Shown piece by piece: positions 10,858 to 22,295 of a stretch of 64,000 nt of DNA; positions within the stretch are counted from its first letter, which is position 1; each line of letters begins with the position of its first letter. A model generated the notes under the pieces. The model ran no database searches and was not told where the DNA came from. It saw nothing but the letters and a program-made list of their open reading frames with translations. The DNA is taken from the NCBI GenBank assembly GCA_963457665.1, contig OY735222.1, positions 40,266,408 to 40,330,407 on the forward strand, written 5' to 3'. The DNA is from Thysanoteuthis rhombus. Taxonomy: Eukaryota; Mollusca; Cephalopoda; Oegopsida; Thysanoteuthidae. The translations under genes and the position numbers were made by a program.

Positions 10858-11410
10858 GCACACCTCTTTCCCTCACCTCTTTTGGTACACCTATAATATG
10901 GTCCTCTGGTTTAGATTATGTTTGTACGAGTTAATCAGCAGGAGAAAATTCACAGATATATTTCAATTTCTATGAGATGACTTTCATTGGAGGAAGAAAC
11001 CATCAAATACATTCAACTGGAACAATTCATTATTTCTCATGGTGGGTTAGAGATATACTTATCAGCAATATTGTTACCTTCTTAAATGTTGTTATGATAC
11101 TTGATCCTATAAGGATTCCAATGATGGTGACAAAAGCTAGATAGCAGAGCTTCAGCAACCCCTATATTAAATAGAAAAAAAGAGTGACTTATGACTTCAA
11201 TAGTTAGAAACTCGCATTTATGGTGAATGTACAGTCAAACAACATCTTAGCAAATATCAAATACCAATGCATAATAACATTACGTATCATGAATAGAAGA
11301 CTCTCATCTACAAGAGATACTATTATCAAATCACTGTAGCTTCACAAATGGCCTGCCAAACCATTCGTTATGATTCAAATCGGTACAATGTAAGTGCCCC
11401 GGATATATAG
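10858..11410 (-). repeat. Array unit 2 (flanks around exon 2)
   Basis: Left of exon 2 is the block ...ttaatcagcaggagaaaatt...ttcaatttctatgagatga common to the units. Right of it are ggtgaatgtacagtcaaaca and the A block. The A-block acceptor is lost here too. The unit is cut on the right by the RTE insertion beginning at 11414. Confidence 0.6.
11078..11161 (-). CDS. Transmembrane mini-exon 2 of the tandem array
   Basis: An 84-nt minus-strand exon: acceptor ...atttaatatag, donor gtaacaatattgctgat. Phase 0 gives 28 codons: GLLKLCYLAFVTI, then IGILIGSS, IITTF and KK. The core IGILIG carries the G-x-x-x-G spacing (Gly, three residues, Gly) shared by most array members, and the lysine pair fits a cytoplasmic boundary. 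Length is divisible by three and there is no stop. Confidence 0.7.
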
Positions 11411-11413
11411 ATA

Positions 11414-12060
11414 TCATCATCAGTCTTTTAACGTCCGTCGTTGGACATAGATCTTCCGCAGGATTCGCCACACTTCTCTATCATGGGCGTTGCAGAGCCA
11501 GTACTTTCAGAATTTGTCTAGCTCGTCTCTCCATCTAATATTCTGCCGGCCTCGGTTGCACATGTGATCTCAGGTGATCCATGTTGCGAGTCGCGATGTC
11601 CATCGGTTGTCTGCCATTCGAGCAACATGGCCAGCCCTTTGCCATTTGAGCTTTTTAATGGATTCTATGATTTCCCTAACTCTTGTCTTTTCCCGGATGT
11701 ACTATGCTGTCTTGTGGTCTCTCCATGTGACGCCTCGCATAATTTTCTCATGTGCACGTTGCATAGTTCTCAATTTGCAGATATGCTTCTTGGTTAAGTT
11801 CCATGTTTCTATTGGGAGGATGCATTGGTTATACACCCTTCTTTTTAGGATTAATGTGATATTATTTTTGAAGGTTGAGCTTGCTCTGCCAAAGGTTTGC
11901 CATCCTAATGTGATTCTTCGCTTGATTTCTTCTTCTTTTGAGGGTCTCATGGAGATTTGTTGTCTTAGGTAGATGTAGCGATCAACTTTCTCCAGTTCTG
12001 TGTCTTCGATTCTGATCTCAGTGTTTTTATCTCTGATGTGGTTTTTGCACATGGTCATGT
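11414..12060 (-). mobile_element. RTE LINE 3' fragment (minus)
   Basis: Starts on the plus strand with atcatcatcagtcttttaac (the reverse of the (GAT)n end). On the minus strand it encodes, with frameshifts, blocks resembling ITLGWQTFGRASSTFKNN, RRVYNQCILPI, ETWNLTKKHICKLRTMQRAH and ending RDEL-. It is 5' truncated at about 12060, where a plus-oriented fragment of the same family abuts it. Confidence 0.85.
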
Positions 12061-12264
12061 TGCAGGGATGGCACACAACTGTTGTAAATCACAACTCACA
12101 ACATGGATCACAAAGATCACATGTAACCAAGGCCAATAGAATATAATATGGTGAGACGAACTCAGAAAATATGGACTATGCGACATCCATGATAGAGAGG
12201 TTTTGAATCCGAGGGAAGGTCCACGTCCATCGATGGATGATAAAAGACTCATGATGATGAGGAG
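12057..12264 (+). mobile_element. RTE LINE 3' tip (plus), head-to-head with the previous fragment
   Basis: The plus strand holds the last ~200 bp of an RTE copy (catgttgcagggatggcaca through acgtccatcgatggatgata to catgatgatgagg). It is quite diverged, thus older than its neighbour. Two truncated 3' ends in divergent orientation point to two separate insertions rather than one inverted copy. Confidence 0.75.
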
Positions 12265-12269
12265 GAGGA

Positions 12270-14200
12270 CATTCAAATGTTTCATAAAGTACAGATGATC
12301 TTGTTATTCTACAGTTATAACAGTCAAGTTGTATGACAATGGAAACTAAACAATTTTTGGTCAGGCACATAATGCTGTGTAAGCCAATCTATTCATTTTT
12401 CTTTCACTGTTGAAAAATCTGTAGAAAAAACATTTTTTCCTTAGATCAATAAATGAATATTAAAAAATTGTTTTGTTGAAAATCCAGTCAGTCATACATA
12501 TTTTTAAAAAATTATATCATCTGATCTTTTCTTGTCTTTTCATTTGTTACAGAACATTTTCCTGCAACAAGTTGACTAATTTCAAACTTACATATACATC
12601 CAAGGGCATGAATACACTTATAAAGTCAAGAAACTGATCTCGCTAACACCTTTTTGTCTCCCACATCTTTGTCAAAGATTCATACTCCATTTTTCTGAAT
12701 GAAACATTTTTGCAAATTGTCAAATAATTTTCTCTTTAAAAATTGTATGATTTTTCAAAGCTTGTAAAGTTGTGACCTTTTCTCTGTTGGGTTAGTACTG
12801 TTGCATCTCAAAAATCAACTCAAACCAATCATGACATATTTTCTATTTAGTATAGAAATGAGAATTTTACAATAAATATATTACAAATATATATATTTCT
12901 TTCCATAATGGTAGAAGTAGATAGTTCTGAAAAAAGCTCATGAAAATATTCAAAATGAAGAAGGAACACAGATAGCTAAACATTTTTAGCTGGGAGATTT
13001 CATCATTCTTGTTCTGTCCGACATCAATATGTTGACTTTGAATTAGCGTCAATGTACAAGGCGCACTGAACCCATCACTTCCATAGATGTAAAACCGTCC
13101 CTCCTTCTTAGCTTGGATTTTTTAAGCTAATGTTTTACTATGAAAACATTTTATCCTCTAAATGTATTGAATATGTTATATAGTCATAATCATACCAGGC
13201 ATGAATGATCATTAATTGACCAATGAGAAGTTGAGAACTGAAGTCATAGGGAATCCACCTACCCCTATATCAACAAACTGCAAAACAAATTCATCATTTT
13301 TGACTGCTATTTTGCTGAGAGGCAAATTATAGACTCATACATAGACAAAGAGTGCCAAACATAGATGAATTCCAACATACACATCAGGGATCTTTTGGAA
13401 GACTCACAGAATTTTCCAAAAATTTTCATTTATATTGTTTTCTGAGGGTTGAATCCAATTGATCATTACTTGGGCAAATATTCTGTAGAGAGGAAGTAAA
13501 TGTTTCAAACTCTCTTATCAACTCTTTGAATGTATCTTATCATTTATCTAACTCAACACCCCAAAGTCAATTTGAGGCATTGGCTTGTGCCTATACGAAA
13601 GAGAATAAATGCCACAATATTTGACAATTCTCAAACACATTCAATAGTGAAGAACTCTGAATGATCTCAAATATAATCCAAAAAATCTTTAAATAAAAAG
13701 TGTTGAAAATATTTTTAAATAATCTAGAAAATCTGAAGCCTAATTTCAAAATGAACTGACTACTAAGACGCCAGAATGATTTATTGAATAAAGAAAATTG
13801 TACATTTACTTAAATGAACTTACCAGATTTGGAGTAGATTTGCGATAAAAAAAATAGTATCTATCTCTAAAAATATTCTCAAAGCAGAAATTTTGGATAA
13901 AATTAAGTTTTTAATTATGAAAAAATATTTTTCTTATAATTTGATTTGACTGATCCTGAATTCCATTTCCTCTCACAATATTTTTATTGAAAAAGTAACT
14001 CTTTTAGGGTCAATGAGTGAATTCGCACTAGAGTGGATGACTGATTTACAATGAATGTATTGTGTAAAACTTGACTTTCACTTTGATTTTTTTGGCTAAA
14101 ACTTCTTTAAAAAAATGGCTAAAATTTTCCACTCTCGACTAACTTCATGGATAAAAATACTGAATACATATGTTTTGAGTTAGCTATAAAATAGAATTAA
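12270..14200. other. No gene recognised between array units 2 and 3
   Basis: AT-rich, with only short open stretches. The block 13550-14140 has repeated short phrases but no family I recognise. No array exon was found here on either strand. Confidence 0.5.
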
Positions 14201-14330
14201 ATCACTTGTTCTTTTTTTAAATGGCCAGATTTTCAGCTATTTGCTACTTATTGGCTAGACAGGAAAAATCAGCTAGATCTAGCCAAAGATTTTCTGATTT
14301 GGCATCCCTGCTTTTGTGGGTTGTGTTCCT

Positions 14331-15357
14331 GTTGGGGTGGTCTCACCAAACTATACTAAGCCAGCCGTGGTTCTGGGTTAGTAAAAGAAGGCAACAAGAC
14401 GGGATTTCATTTATACGTTTTATATAGAATATTGATTATCAATATCTCTGGAGACGGGAAATGCCTATTCACAGTTGAAAAGAGAGGAGGCAGATTATTA
14501 TCTAAATCAAAATGACGACTGGTCTCTCATATCACAAACGGTAGTCTACTGAATGGTAGCAGCGGTTGACGGTTACTAAGGGCAGACGGCTGACACGAGA
14601 GAGGGAGCTGGCAACAACTCTCTTCTCCAAACCCAAATTTCACTCTGACTACTTGTTATGGAAACCCTTCCTATTTAAGCCCTTGGTATCGACACTGTAT
14701 CTCTTGTCCCTTCTCTTATCTCTCCCTCTCCTGCCATCTCGACCTTTCCGGAAAAACCCAAAACATTGACCCTCATTCATCTCGCGACGCAGGTCTGTTC
14801 AATATCATAAATTAGTCTCCCCCTCTCTCAAGGACTCTGCAAATAACTTTTCTTTCATCAGCTTTTACTCTCTCTCTCTAGACCCCAAATACTGGCCCTT
14901 ATATCTGGCTTTGTTTTTGAACCCCAGGACTTGACAGATGACACTAGATTGAAAAAGTACAGATAACTCAACTTCCCATGACATGGTCATCGAATCGGGA
15001 ACAAAACCTTTTTCCAAAAGCATTTGTTTTTGCAACCCAGGACTTGACAGATGACACCAGATTGAAAAAGTACAGATAACTCAACTTCCCATGACATGGT
15101 CATCGAATCGGGAACAAAACCTTTTTCCAAAAGCATTTGTTTTTGCAACCCAGGACTTGACAGATGACACTAGATTGAAAAAGCACAGGTGACCCAACTT
15201 CCTATGACATCTTGAAAAACACATTATCCCCTTTAACACAGATAACTCCTTTTGTAATAACAATAGTAATTACTGGTAATAACCATAGTAATTTTTAGTA
15301 ACAGCCATAGTAATTTTCGTAATTTTCAGGACACGGGGGACTCCTGGCCCCCTAGTG
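14331..15357. mobile_element. LTR-like segment (tentative)
   Basis: GC-richer than its surroundings, starting near tgttggggtggtctc and ending near ctagtgtca. It has a TATA-like cctatttaagccc (about 14670) followed by a C/T-rich stretch, as in many LTRs, and contains the 113-bp tandem duplication. No pol gene is attached, and the borders are guesses. Confidence 0.25.
14916..15215. repeat. 113-bp tandem repeat, about 2.6 copies
   Basis: The phrase ttgacagatgacac recurs at 14931, 15044 and 15157, giving a 113-bp period. Copies one and two are nearly identical over acagataactcaacttccca and catttgtttttgcaaccca. The third copy diverges after about 50 bp. Confidence 0.9.
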
Positions 15358-16129
15358 TCACACTTTGCAGGTCTGGAATTTTTTGTTTTGTTATTATTCA
15401 GCAATATTAAGATCAATTGAATAGTATCCTGGGGGCATAGATAGTGTTTTGAATTATTGGAAGATCAATAGATATATGGCTCAAATTCTGCAACGTTATA
15501 TTTATTCTTATCAACATTCATAATTGAATCTTCTTGAAATTTTAAAACATAAACAAATGGCAGCTATTTTTGTTTCTTGATTTTTTTGCAAAAAACTGTA
15601 ATCTTTGACTTTAGAAAATTTTAAAACAGTCACTTGTAAGTCGCAATTTATGGAAATTTGTTCTTCTTCAACATGGACTATCTATGTCTTTTTACCTTTC
15701 TATCTAAAACAAGAACAATATTTCCGAAATTTGAAATGGATTTTTTTAATTTGGTATTGGAAATTTTTTTTAAAATGCGCAGAAAAATGTCTTCCCATCC
15801 GTAGGCTGAGAGCTCACCTGAATTATTTTTCCCTCGTAAGGAAATTATTTTTTTTATGAATTCTTTTATTTCTTTGCATATTTAGAGCACCGTTTAAAAA
15901 TATGGTGGCTTCTTCAAAACGCTGATTTCTCTGAAAACAATCTTAATTTTTCAAACGTTTTGAAAATTAGAATTTTGCACGTTCATCAAGGTTTTGGGGG
16001 CATGTTTGTGTAGGCTCCCCCTAAAACTATAAAGAAAGCAGATATAATTACTTGCAAAAAAAAAATTCACAAGTAAGTAAACTCCTCAATGTTGGACTTC
16101 AGTATGAATGGCAGAAAATATGGTCTCGT

Positions 16130-16500
16130 CTATATCCACATTGCGAACAGAACCCACCTTCATATTCTACAATGTCTAAAATACATCTGGTTTTTAAGAC
16201 TCTATTTCACCCTGCGATTAGTAGCAACAGCCACACCCATTTTTAGTATTTCATAGGTTTTTCCATTTCTAGTGTACAAGATATAGTCTAGAGGCAGTAC
16301 TTCTGGAGTCGGGAGGAGATGCAGCCAACAAATTGGGTTTGCAGGCCGGGAAAAGGAAGAAATTTGCCGACCTGTTCGGGATTATATTTGCACTAGTTGA
16401 TCAGCAGGAAAAAAATTCACAGATATATTTCAATTTTTAAGGTTCTTTCCAAAGTCTTTCAGAAGAGAAACAACATATTTGGAGTGGAAAAATTCAAAGT
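16130..16500 (-). repeat. Array unit 3, left part (tail and D blocks)
   Basis: Contains the ttcatattctacaatgtcta tail-acceptor block and a D block with ccaacaaattgggtttgcag. In the tail block two frames after the acceptor are open for about 20 codons, but the sequence departs from the unit 1 tail after five residues (YEGG), so the tail is not conserved. Confidence 0.5.
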
Positions 16501-16523
16501 ATGGGTAGGAGCAAAATTGTTAC

Positions 16524-16598
16524 CTGCAGGGAGAACACTTCAAGGAGGGTTCCAAAGCTGAAGGCAATAGTAAGCAATAAAATTCCATTTTGCAAATC
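16524..16598 (-). CDS. Transmembrane mini-exon 3 of the tandem array
   Basis: A 75-nt minus-strand exon: acceptor ...ctttttgatacag, donor gtaacaattttgctcc. Phase 0 gives 25 codons: DLQNGILLLTIAF, then SFGTLLEVFSLQ. The helix is hydrophobic with Asp/Gln/Asn at the entry, but it lacks the basic end and has a single SFG in place of the usual paired glycines. It is the least typical member after exon 0. Splice sites and frame are intact. Confidence 0.6.
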
Positions 16599-16604
16599 CT
16601 GTAT

Positions 16605-17136
16605 CAAAAAGAAAAAATGTTTTAAAAAATTTAACGATTCAGTGTGAAAACATTTAGAGTGAATATACAGTCAAACACCATCTTATGAAATGTCAGATAC
16701 CTAACACACTTACATTATACATCATGGACAGGAGAATCTCATCTACAGTAGATCCTACTATCAAACCAACGTCCCCCATAAAAACGGCCCACCGAACCAT
16801 TTATCTTGATTAGTATACTGTAAGTGTTCAGGACATAGATGAGAATAAAATCAACTCTAAGTATTCAAGTATACCTTAAGTATCTATCTCCCTAAAAGCT
16901 TATCTTGAATAGACTCTCTATGTAGAATTAAGTAAGATCCACTGTCCCTAGCATTGGAGAGAAAGAGGAGGAAGGGAAGATGGTGTGAATGGAGTAAACG
17001 GGGGAGGGGGGTAAGAAAGCTGATTTTTTTTTATTGTGTTCTTGAATTTTTTTACCCCTTCCACCTTTGACCTTTGTAGGTAATGAAGGGTATGAGTCAA
17101 TTGCTGTCCACAGAAATGTAAAGTATAGTTTCTTAC
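16605..17136 (-). repeat. Array unit 3, intron and A block
   Basis: The intron block (gaatatacagtcaaacacca) is followed by an A block at about 16690-16835, which here keeps both an acttacag acceptor and a gtaagtgtg donor on the minus strand. The block has stops in each frame (one frame is open for 25 codons), so I keep it as a relict. Confidence 0.5.
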
Positions 17137-17408
17137 AGCAATAAAAATTTACCACTGAACCAGTGGTATCCCTATCTTCCCGAGTTTGAATGTCGTCGTC
17201 GTCAATAATCTTTCAACATCCGTCGTTGGACATAGACCTTCCCCAGGATTCGCCACACTTCTCTATCATGGGCGTCGCTGAGCCAGTACTTCCTGAACTT
17301 GTCTAGCTCGTCTCGCCATCTAATATTCTGCCGTCCTCGGTTGCGCCTGTGAGCAATAAAAATTTACCACTGGACCAGTGGTATCCCTATCTTCCTGAGT
17401 TTGAATGT
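17137..17408. repeat. About 57-bp target-site duplication around an RTE insertion
   Basis: The sequence from agcaataaaaatttaccact to gagtttgaatgt occurs at 17137-17193 and again at 17352-17408, with two visible mismatches. The RTE fragment lies exactly between, so the duplication was produced on insertion. Confidence 0.85.
17194..17351 (-). mobile_element. RTE LINE, ~158-bp 3' fragment flanked by long TSD
   Basis: The plus strand starts cgtcgtcgtcaataatcttt, the reverse of a 3' tail (here GAC-type instead of GAT). It continues through caacatccgtcgttggacat to ctcggttgcgcctgtg, where it is truncated. It encodes RDELDKFRKYWLSDAHDREV on the minus strand. Confidence 0.85.
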
Positions 17409-18129
17409 AATACTTTAATCTAAATAAGAGAAGAGGACGAAGAGAAAATAAAGTCAGATAGTTCACTGATGGGGTTGGAAGTTGGGTTGTTTAATGAGGG
17501 TAGGATGAAAGAAACGAAAAAGTTAGATAGTTTTGTCAGGGAGAAGAGACAGAATAGACAGGAAAATAAAGTTGTTTAATAAGAGATTAGAAAGGAAGAG
17601 GGAAGAAGAGAATTTTAGATAGTTCACTAAGAGGGCAGGTGATTTTCATCTTCCGAGGAGGTCCCATGCAGGGTCCAAATTAAAAATGGTGCAAGCCCCA
17701 TATTATTACAAAAAATGAACATAAAAGGATTCATTGATTTCAACAGTTGTTCAATTTACCCATAACCATACATCTGCAGTTTATTGTCCCCAATGGTTAC
17801 CTGCATGTGTGACTTGTCCATAAGAATACCAAAACTTTCAATGTAAAAATCATTCTAAGATAGTGAAACACTGATTCATGTTACTTATTACGTTCTGAAT
17901 TGAATGTGGTCATAGGTTACCATAACCTCCAATTTACAAGCTATGAAACACGGTAGTTAAACAATGTAAGCAAATGCTCCATAAAGTCTAACTATACAAT
18001 GTATTGATCAGATATTAACACAATAATGAAATTGAAAGCAATTAAATTGTTCTTTATCACACAACCGGATTGTTGGAAAGTCTCCAGATGCACCTCAAGA
18101 AGAAATTACAAATATTTTGGCATGACGGA

Positions 18130-18262
18130 TGCACGATTTTCCGTGCCTTAATGAATTCATGACATTCTGTGCCTAATTGAATTCATAGTGTTCTGTGCCT
18201 TATTGAATCCATGGCATTCTGTGCCTAAATGAATCCATGGTGTTCCGTGCTTAAATGAATTT
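18130..18262. repeat. 26-27-bp tandem repeat, five copies
   Basis: A unit of the form ttctgtgcctaaatgaatcc-atgg-gt is repeated five times with substitutions. It sits at the left edge of array unit 4, just before the tail block. Confidence 0.85.
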
Positions 18263-19370
18263 ATGGTACTGGATCAAGTGACAGCAAGTCTTTTCAAATC
18301 CATGGCACTCACTTTTTCTAATTTTAAAAGTGCCATGGTTGTTACTGTTTCAATTTTTCACCAGATATCCAATCATTCCAATCTCTGTGCAAAAGGTATT
18401 AGAGACCATATTAAGTGCTCAAATGATTGTAAGCACCACTGTCACCTTCGTATTCTACAATTAATACATCTATTTTTGAAGACTATTTCAACCATATCCA
18501 TTATCAGTATTTGATAGATTTTTCCATTCCTTGTTTACAAGATATAGTCCTGGGACGTACTATAGGATTTCTTTTGGAGGCCTCCAATTTGCCTACAGAG
18601 TCAATGTGCAGACCCTCAGTTTGCCGAACAATTGGACATGCAGTACACACTAGATCTTCTATCCTCTGGCACATCCCCGATAATGTCTCTTAGTCTTGAT
18701 TGTATTTGCACTAGTTAATACACACTGAATACATTTAAATGGAAGAGTTCATTGTTTCAAAGAAGATCTTTTTATCAGAAAATGTGTTACCTTCCCGATG
18801 AATGATCCAATGAAAGATCCAGTGAAGATTCCAAGGATGACAAGAAAAGACAGAAAACCATATGTCTGTAATAGGATCAAATGATTAATCAAATAGTGGA
18901 AAGAATATATCATGATTCAGATTTCTAACAATTCAGTTCCAAAACTTACATTTAGGCTGGATGTATAGTCAAACATCATAAGAAATATCAAATGCATGCA
19001 TCAAGGAAGGAAAACTCTCATTACCGGACATCCAAATATTGAATCACGATAATCCCACAAATGGCCTGTCAGGTCATTCATCATCATTCAAAAAAGGGAG
19101 ACTGTCAGTGTCCAGAACATAAAGTTATAAATGAGAATAAAATTAACATTAGTATCTTGCCTGTAGTCTATTTCAAATTGACAATTTAGATCAAATTATA
19201 CTTTGAAATCCTGTACAAAATATTGATCTGCTTGTTCATATGTGTGACCTTTATGTTTTTCTAGAATCTGCCAGATATCCTGCCTCTAGTATTGGAGAGG
19301 AGAAGGGAGGAAAAGATATGATAGATGCAAGTGAGGTAGGTAAAAAGGCTATTTTTTCAATGTGAAAGAA
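18263..19370 (-). repeat. Array unit 4 (flanks around exon 4)
   Basis: A tail block (18320-18470) is still recognisable on the minus strand as YEGDSGAYNHLST followed by a stop, with RDWNDW and KLKQ further on. A D block (18490-18690), exon 4 and an A block (18960-19110) follow. The tail copy is clearly broken compared with unit 1. Confidence 0.6.
18791..18865 (-). CDS. Transmembrane mini-exon 4 of the tandem array
   Basis: A 75-nt minus-strand exon: acceptor ...gatcctattacag, donor gtaacacattttctg. Phase 0 gives 25 codons: TYGFLSFLVILGIF, then TGSFIGSFIGK. Its glycines form consecutive G-x-x-x-G steps (GIFTG, GSFIG, GSFIG), the strongest glycine zipper in the array. It ends in lysine before the donor. 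Confidence 0.7.
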
Positions 19371-19371
19371 A

Positions 19372-19760
19372 TAATTCTCCCTAGATTTTGACTCCTAAAA
19401 TGAGAAAAACAGAGTTCACCCTCAACTTTGATCCCTAAAAGTGGAAAAAAAAGAGTCCCCCTATGATTTTGACCACTAAAATGGGGGAAAAATTCCCCTC
19501 AATTCTTGCCCCTAAAAGTCAAAAAAGAATTCCCTCCTGATTCTGACCCTTTAAAATGAAGAAAAAGAATTTCCCCTTAATTCTGACTCCTAACAGTGGA
19601 AATAAAATTTCCCTCATGATTGTCACAAAGTGAAAGTGGAAAAAAATTCCATCTCAATTCTGACTCCTAAAAGTGGAAAAATGTTCTCTTATGATATTGA
19701 CCTCTTATAGTAAAACATGTCCTTCCTTGCTTCTGACAACTAAAAGTGGGAAAAAGAATC
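19372..19760. repeat. Degenerate ~35-40-bp tandem array, CCCCTAAAAGTGGAAAAA type
   Basis: About ten degenerate copies of a unit like ttcccctcaattttgacccc followed by taaaagtggaaaaa. The same kind of array occurs at 47636-48087 and, inverted, at 44196-44335. Confidence 0.8.
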
Positions 19761-20365
19761 ATGAAGATCAAGCAAAGCCAGTGGGGCCAACTTTATTTTC
19801 AAACTTACATCTTGAATTGGATCAAATCTTACCCAAGAAAAAACATCTAAATTACACAGATATATATAACTAAAATCTAGGAAATATATCATATACTAGC
19901 ATTCTGAGGGAAATTATGAATCACCGCCACCCATATATGCTCGTGTAAATTGAGCTCAAACTTATATTGTTAATCGAACCCTTCACTGAAATCTTCCCAT
20001 CAAGAGATTGGATCCAAGATTAGTGCCCACCAGGAAACCTGCTCATCACAAATTTATGAAGAGAGGAAAATTGACCATCAAAACATAATTTTGCCATCAT
20101 TCTGTTATTTCATTTTTAATTGATAAATATTTGTTTTTGGACTTTTTACAAACACTGGCCACCTCAAATTTGGGTTTTTTTTCCCCATACTGGGCATCAC
20201 AAATTTATTCAAGAAGAAAAAATGCTCATTTTATAAAGTTTTATTAAAAACTTTTGGCACATTTAACTACAGTGGTCCTGATAGGAAGACTGTGTGTGAA
20301 ATTAAAAGAAATAAGCAAGGCAAAATAATTTTAAAAAATAAACAAGTTATTCAATTCCCCTTGGA
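19761..20365. other. No gene recognised
   Basis: AT-rich spacer between array units 4 and 5. Confidence 0.5.
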
Positions 20366-20995
20366 ATGCTTATTACAATTTTCAATACTTCTTCAGGTTT
20401 TAAAGACCATCTCCAGTACTCAAATGAATGTGGGCACTACTGTCACCTTCATATTCTACAATTCCTAATATACATCTATTTTTTTAAGACTCTTTTTCAC
20501 CCTGTGATCAATAGGAACAGCTACATCCATAATCTGTACTTCATAGATTTTTTAGTTTTTAGTTTACAATTAGATATAGTCTAGGGGTTTACCTGATGAT
20601 TTCTTTTGAGGGCCCGGATGCAGCCCCCTAATTTGCCTACAAACTGGGTATGCAGGCTGAATAAGGGAAGAGATTTTCCAACTGAAAGAACAAGAGAGTG
20701 CAGCACCCCCCACCCCTTTGGTACGCCTCAGATATAGTCCCCTGGATTATATTTGTGCTAGTTAATCAGTAGGAGAAAATTTGCGGATGTATATGATATT
20801 CTATGAGAAGGTTCTTTTTAGAAGAGAAACCACTGGACACATTTAAATGGAAGAGTTCATTGAATAAAATAGTGGATTGGAGATATTGTAAAATTGATAC
20901 CATGAGAAAACGGCCTTTTTCTTTCTGAAATCCAATGACGAATCCAGCAAAGATGAAAATAGGAATTCCAATCAGCAACATCTGTATAGAATAGA
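20366..20995 (-). repeat. Array unit 5 (tail, D block, exon 5)
   Basis: The tail block at 20390-20465 reads YEGDSSAHIHLSTGDGL then a stop on the minus strand, so it is truncated relative to unit 1. The D block is at 20570-20745. Similarity ends soon after exon 5 (about 20995); the A block is absent. Confidence 0.6.
20901..20981 (-). CDS. Transmembrane mini-exon 5 of the tandem array
   Basis: An 81-nt minus-strand exon: acceptor ...ctattctatacag, donor gtatcaattttac. Phase 0 gives 27 codons: MLLIGIPIFIFAGFVIGF, then QKEKGRFLM. A compact hydrophobic segment with glycine at intervals is followed by a strongly basic stretch, a clear stop-transfer pattern. The first codon is ATG, but with an AG acceptor directly before it and the same context as the others I read it as internal. 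Confidence 0.65.
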
Positions 20996-20999
20996 GAAA

Positions 21000-21758
21000 A
21001 GAATGGCTTATGACTTGAATGCAGGCAGTCGCCAGGTTACTATGTTTTCCGTTTCTATGTCTGTTTATAAGTTGGAAATTACCTATCTAGCATCAAGAGG
21101 TCAAATATTTGTCTTAGTAAATACTGCCTTCCCATGCATAAAAAACCTTATGATAAAAAAAACAAAGATAATACACTACAGTAACTATGATAATATTTTT
21201 ATTGATAATTTTGACTAGTTTTTACCGTCATAATTTTTACTTGCTTTTCATGACAACTTAACCTCAAACCACTATTCTACAGCATCAAATAAAAAGCACA
21301 ATTGCAAATGAAGAGTTGAAAGTGTTTACTCATTGCCATGATGATAAAAGGAAATTCACATTGCGAAAACAAAACTTGAATTTTTGAAATAAATTTTATA
21401 CCATTTTAAAAATTTTACTATGGTCATCTTTCTCCGAACGACAGACATCCAATTTCAAAAAAATGATTGATTAAAATTCTTAAATTTTACTTTTGAGTTT
21501 TTTCTTATCCTTGCTAAAAAGTAAAAGTCTAAATAGAAATGAAAAAAACGAATTTACATTAATAATAAAGTAGGATGGAACATTCCAGATTCGAGGGTCA
21601 AGTTAAACTTCTATGTACAAGTTTTGTTTTTTTGTTTTGATTTTAAACTTGAAAATTTTTTCATCATTCCTAAAGGTTCAGATTGGATTTTATTGGCTTT
21701 TTTTTACATATGCAGTTCTATAGAAAAATTTTTCCACCAATTTTAGGTGCTTTCAAGT
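21000..21758. other. No gene recognised
   Basis: AT-rich spacer. A phrase near 21240-21330 (tgacaacttaacctcaaacc, then a cagcatcaaataaaaag) resembles one near 38075-38120, suggesting an unclassified interspersed repeat. Confidence 0.4.
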
Positions 21759-22295
21759 AGTGTTACTAAAAATTATTGTAATGTGTAAGCAGTGTTACTA
21801 AAAGTTATTGTAATGTGTAAGTAGTGTTACTAAAAGTTATTGTAATGTGTAAGTAGTGTTACTAAAAGTTATTGTAATGTGTAAGTAGTGTTACTAAAAG
21901 TTATTGTAATGTGTAAGTAGGGTTACTAAAAGTTATTGTAATGTGTAAGTAGTGTTACTAAAAGTTATTGTAATGTGTAAGTAGTGTTACTAAAAGTTAT
22001 TGTAATGTGTAAGTAGTGTTACTAAAAGTTATTGTAATGTGTAAGTAGTGTTACTAAAAGTTATTGTAATGTGTAAGTAGTGTTACTAAAAGTTATTGTA
22101 ATGTGTAAGTAGTGTTACTAAAAGTTATTGTAATGTGTAAGTAGTGTTACTAAAAGTTATTGTAATGTGTAAGTAGTGTTACTGAAAGTTATTGTAATGT
22201 GTAAGTAGTGTTACTAAAAGTTATTGTAATGTGTAAGTAGTGTTACTGAAAGTTGTTATAATGTGTGAGTAGCATTACTCAAAGTTATTGTTAAT
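21759..22295. repeat. 32-bp tandem repeat, 16 full copies plus a partial
   Basis: The unit agtgttactaaaagttattg followed by taatgtgtaagt is repeated head to tail with few substitutions. The edge copies are the most diverged. There are no unique spacers, so this is a minisatellite and not a CRISPR array. Confidence 0.97.

Noticed and set aside
21759-22295. CRISPR-like array
   Set aside because: The 32-bp units are contiguous without unique spacers; it is a minisatellite in eukaryotic DNA.
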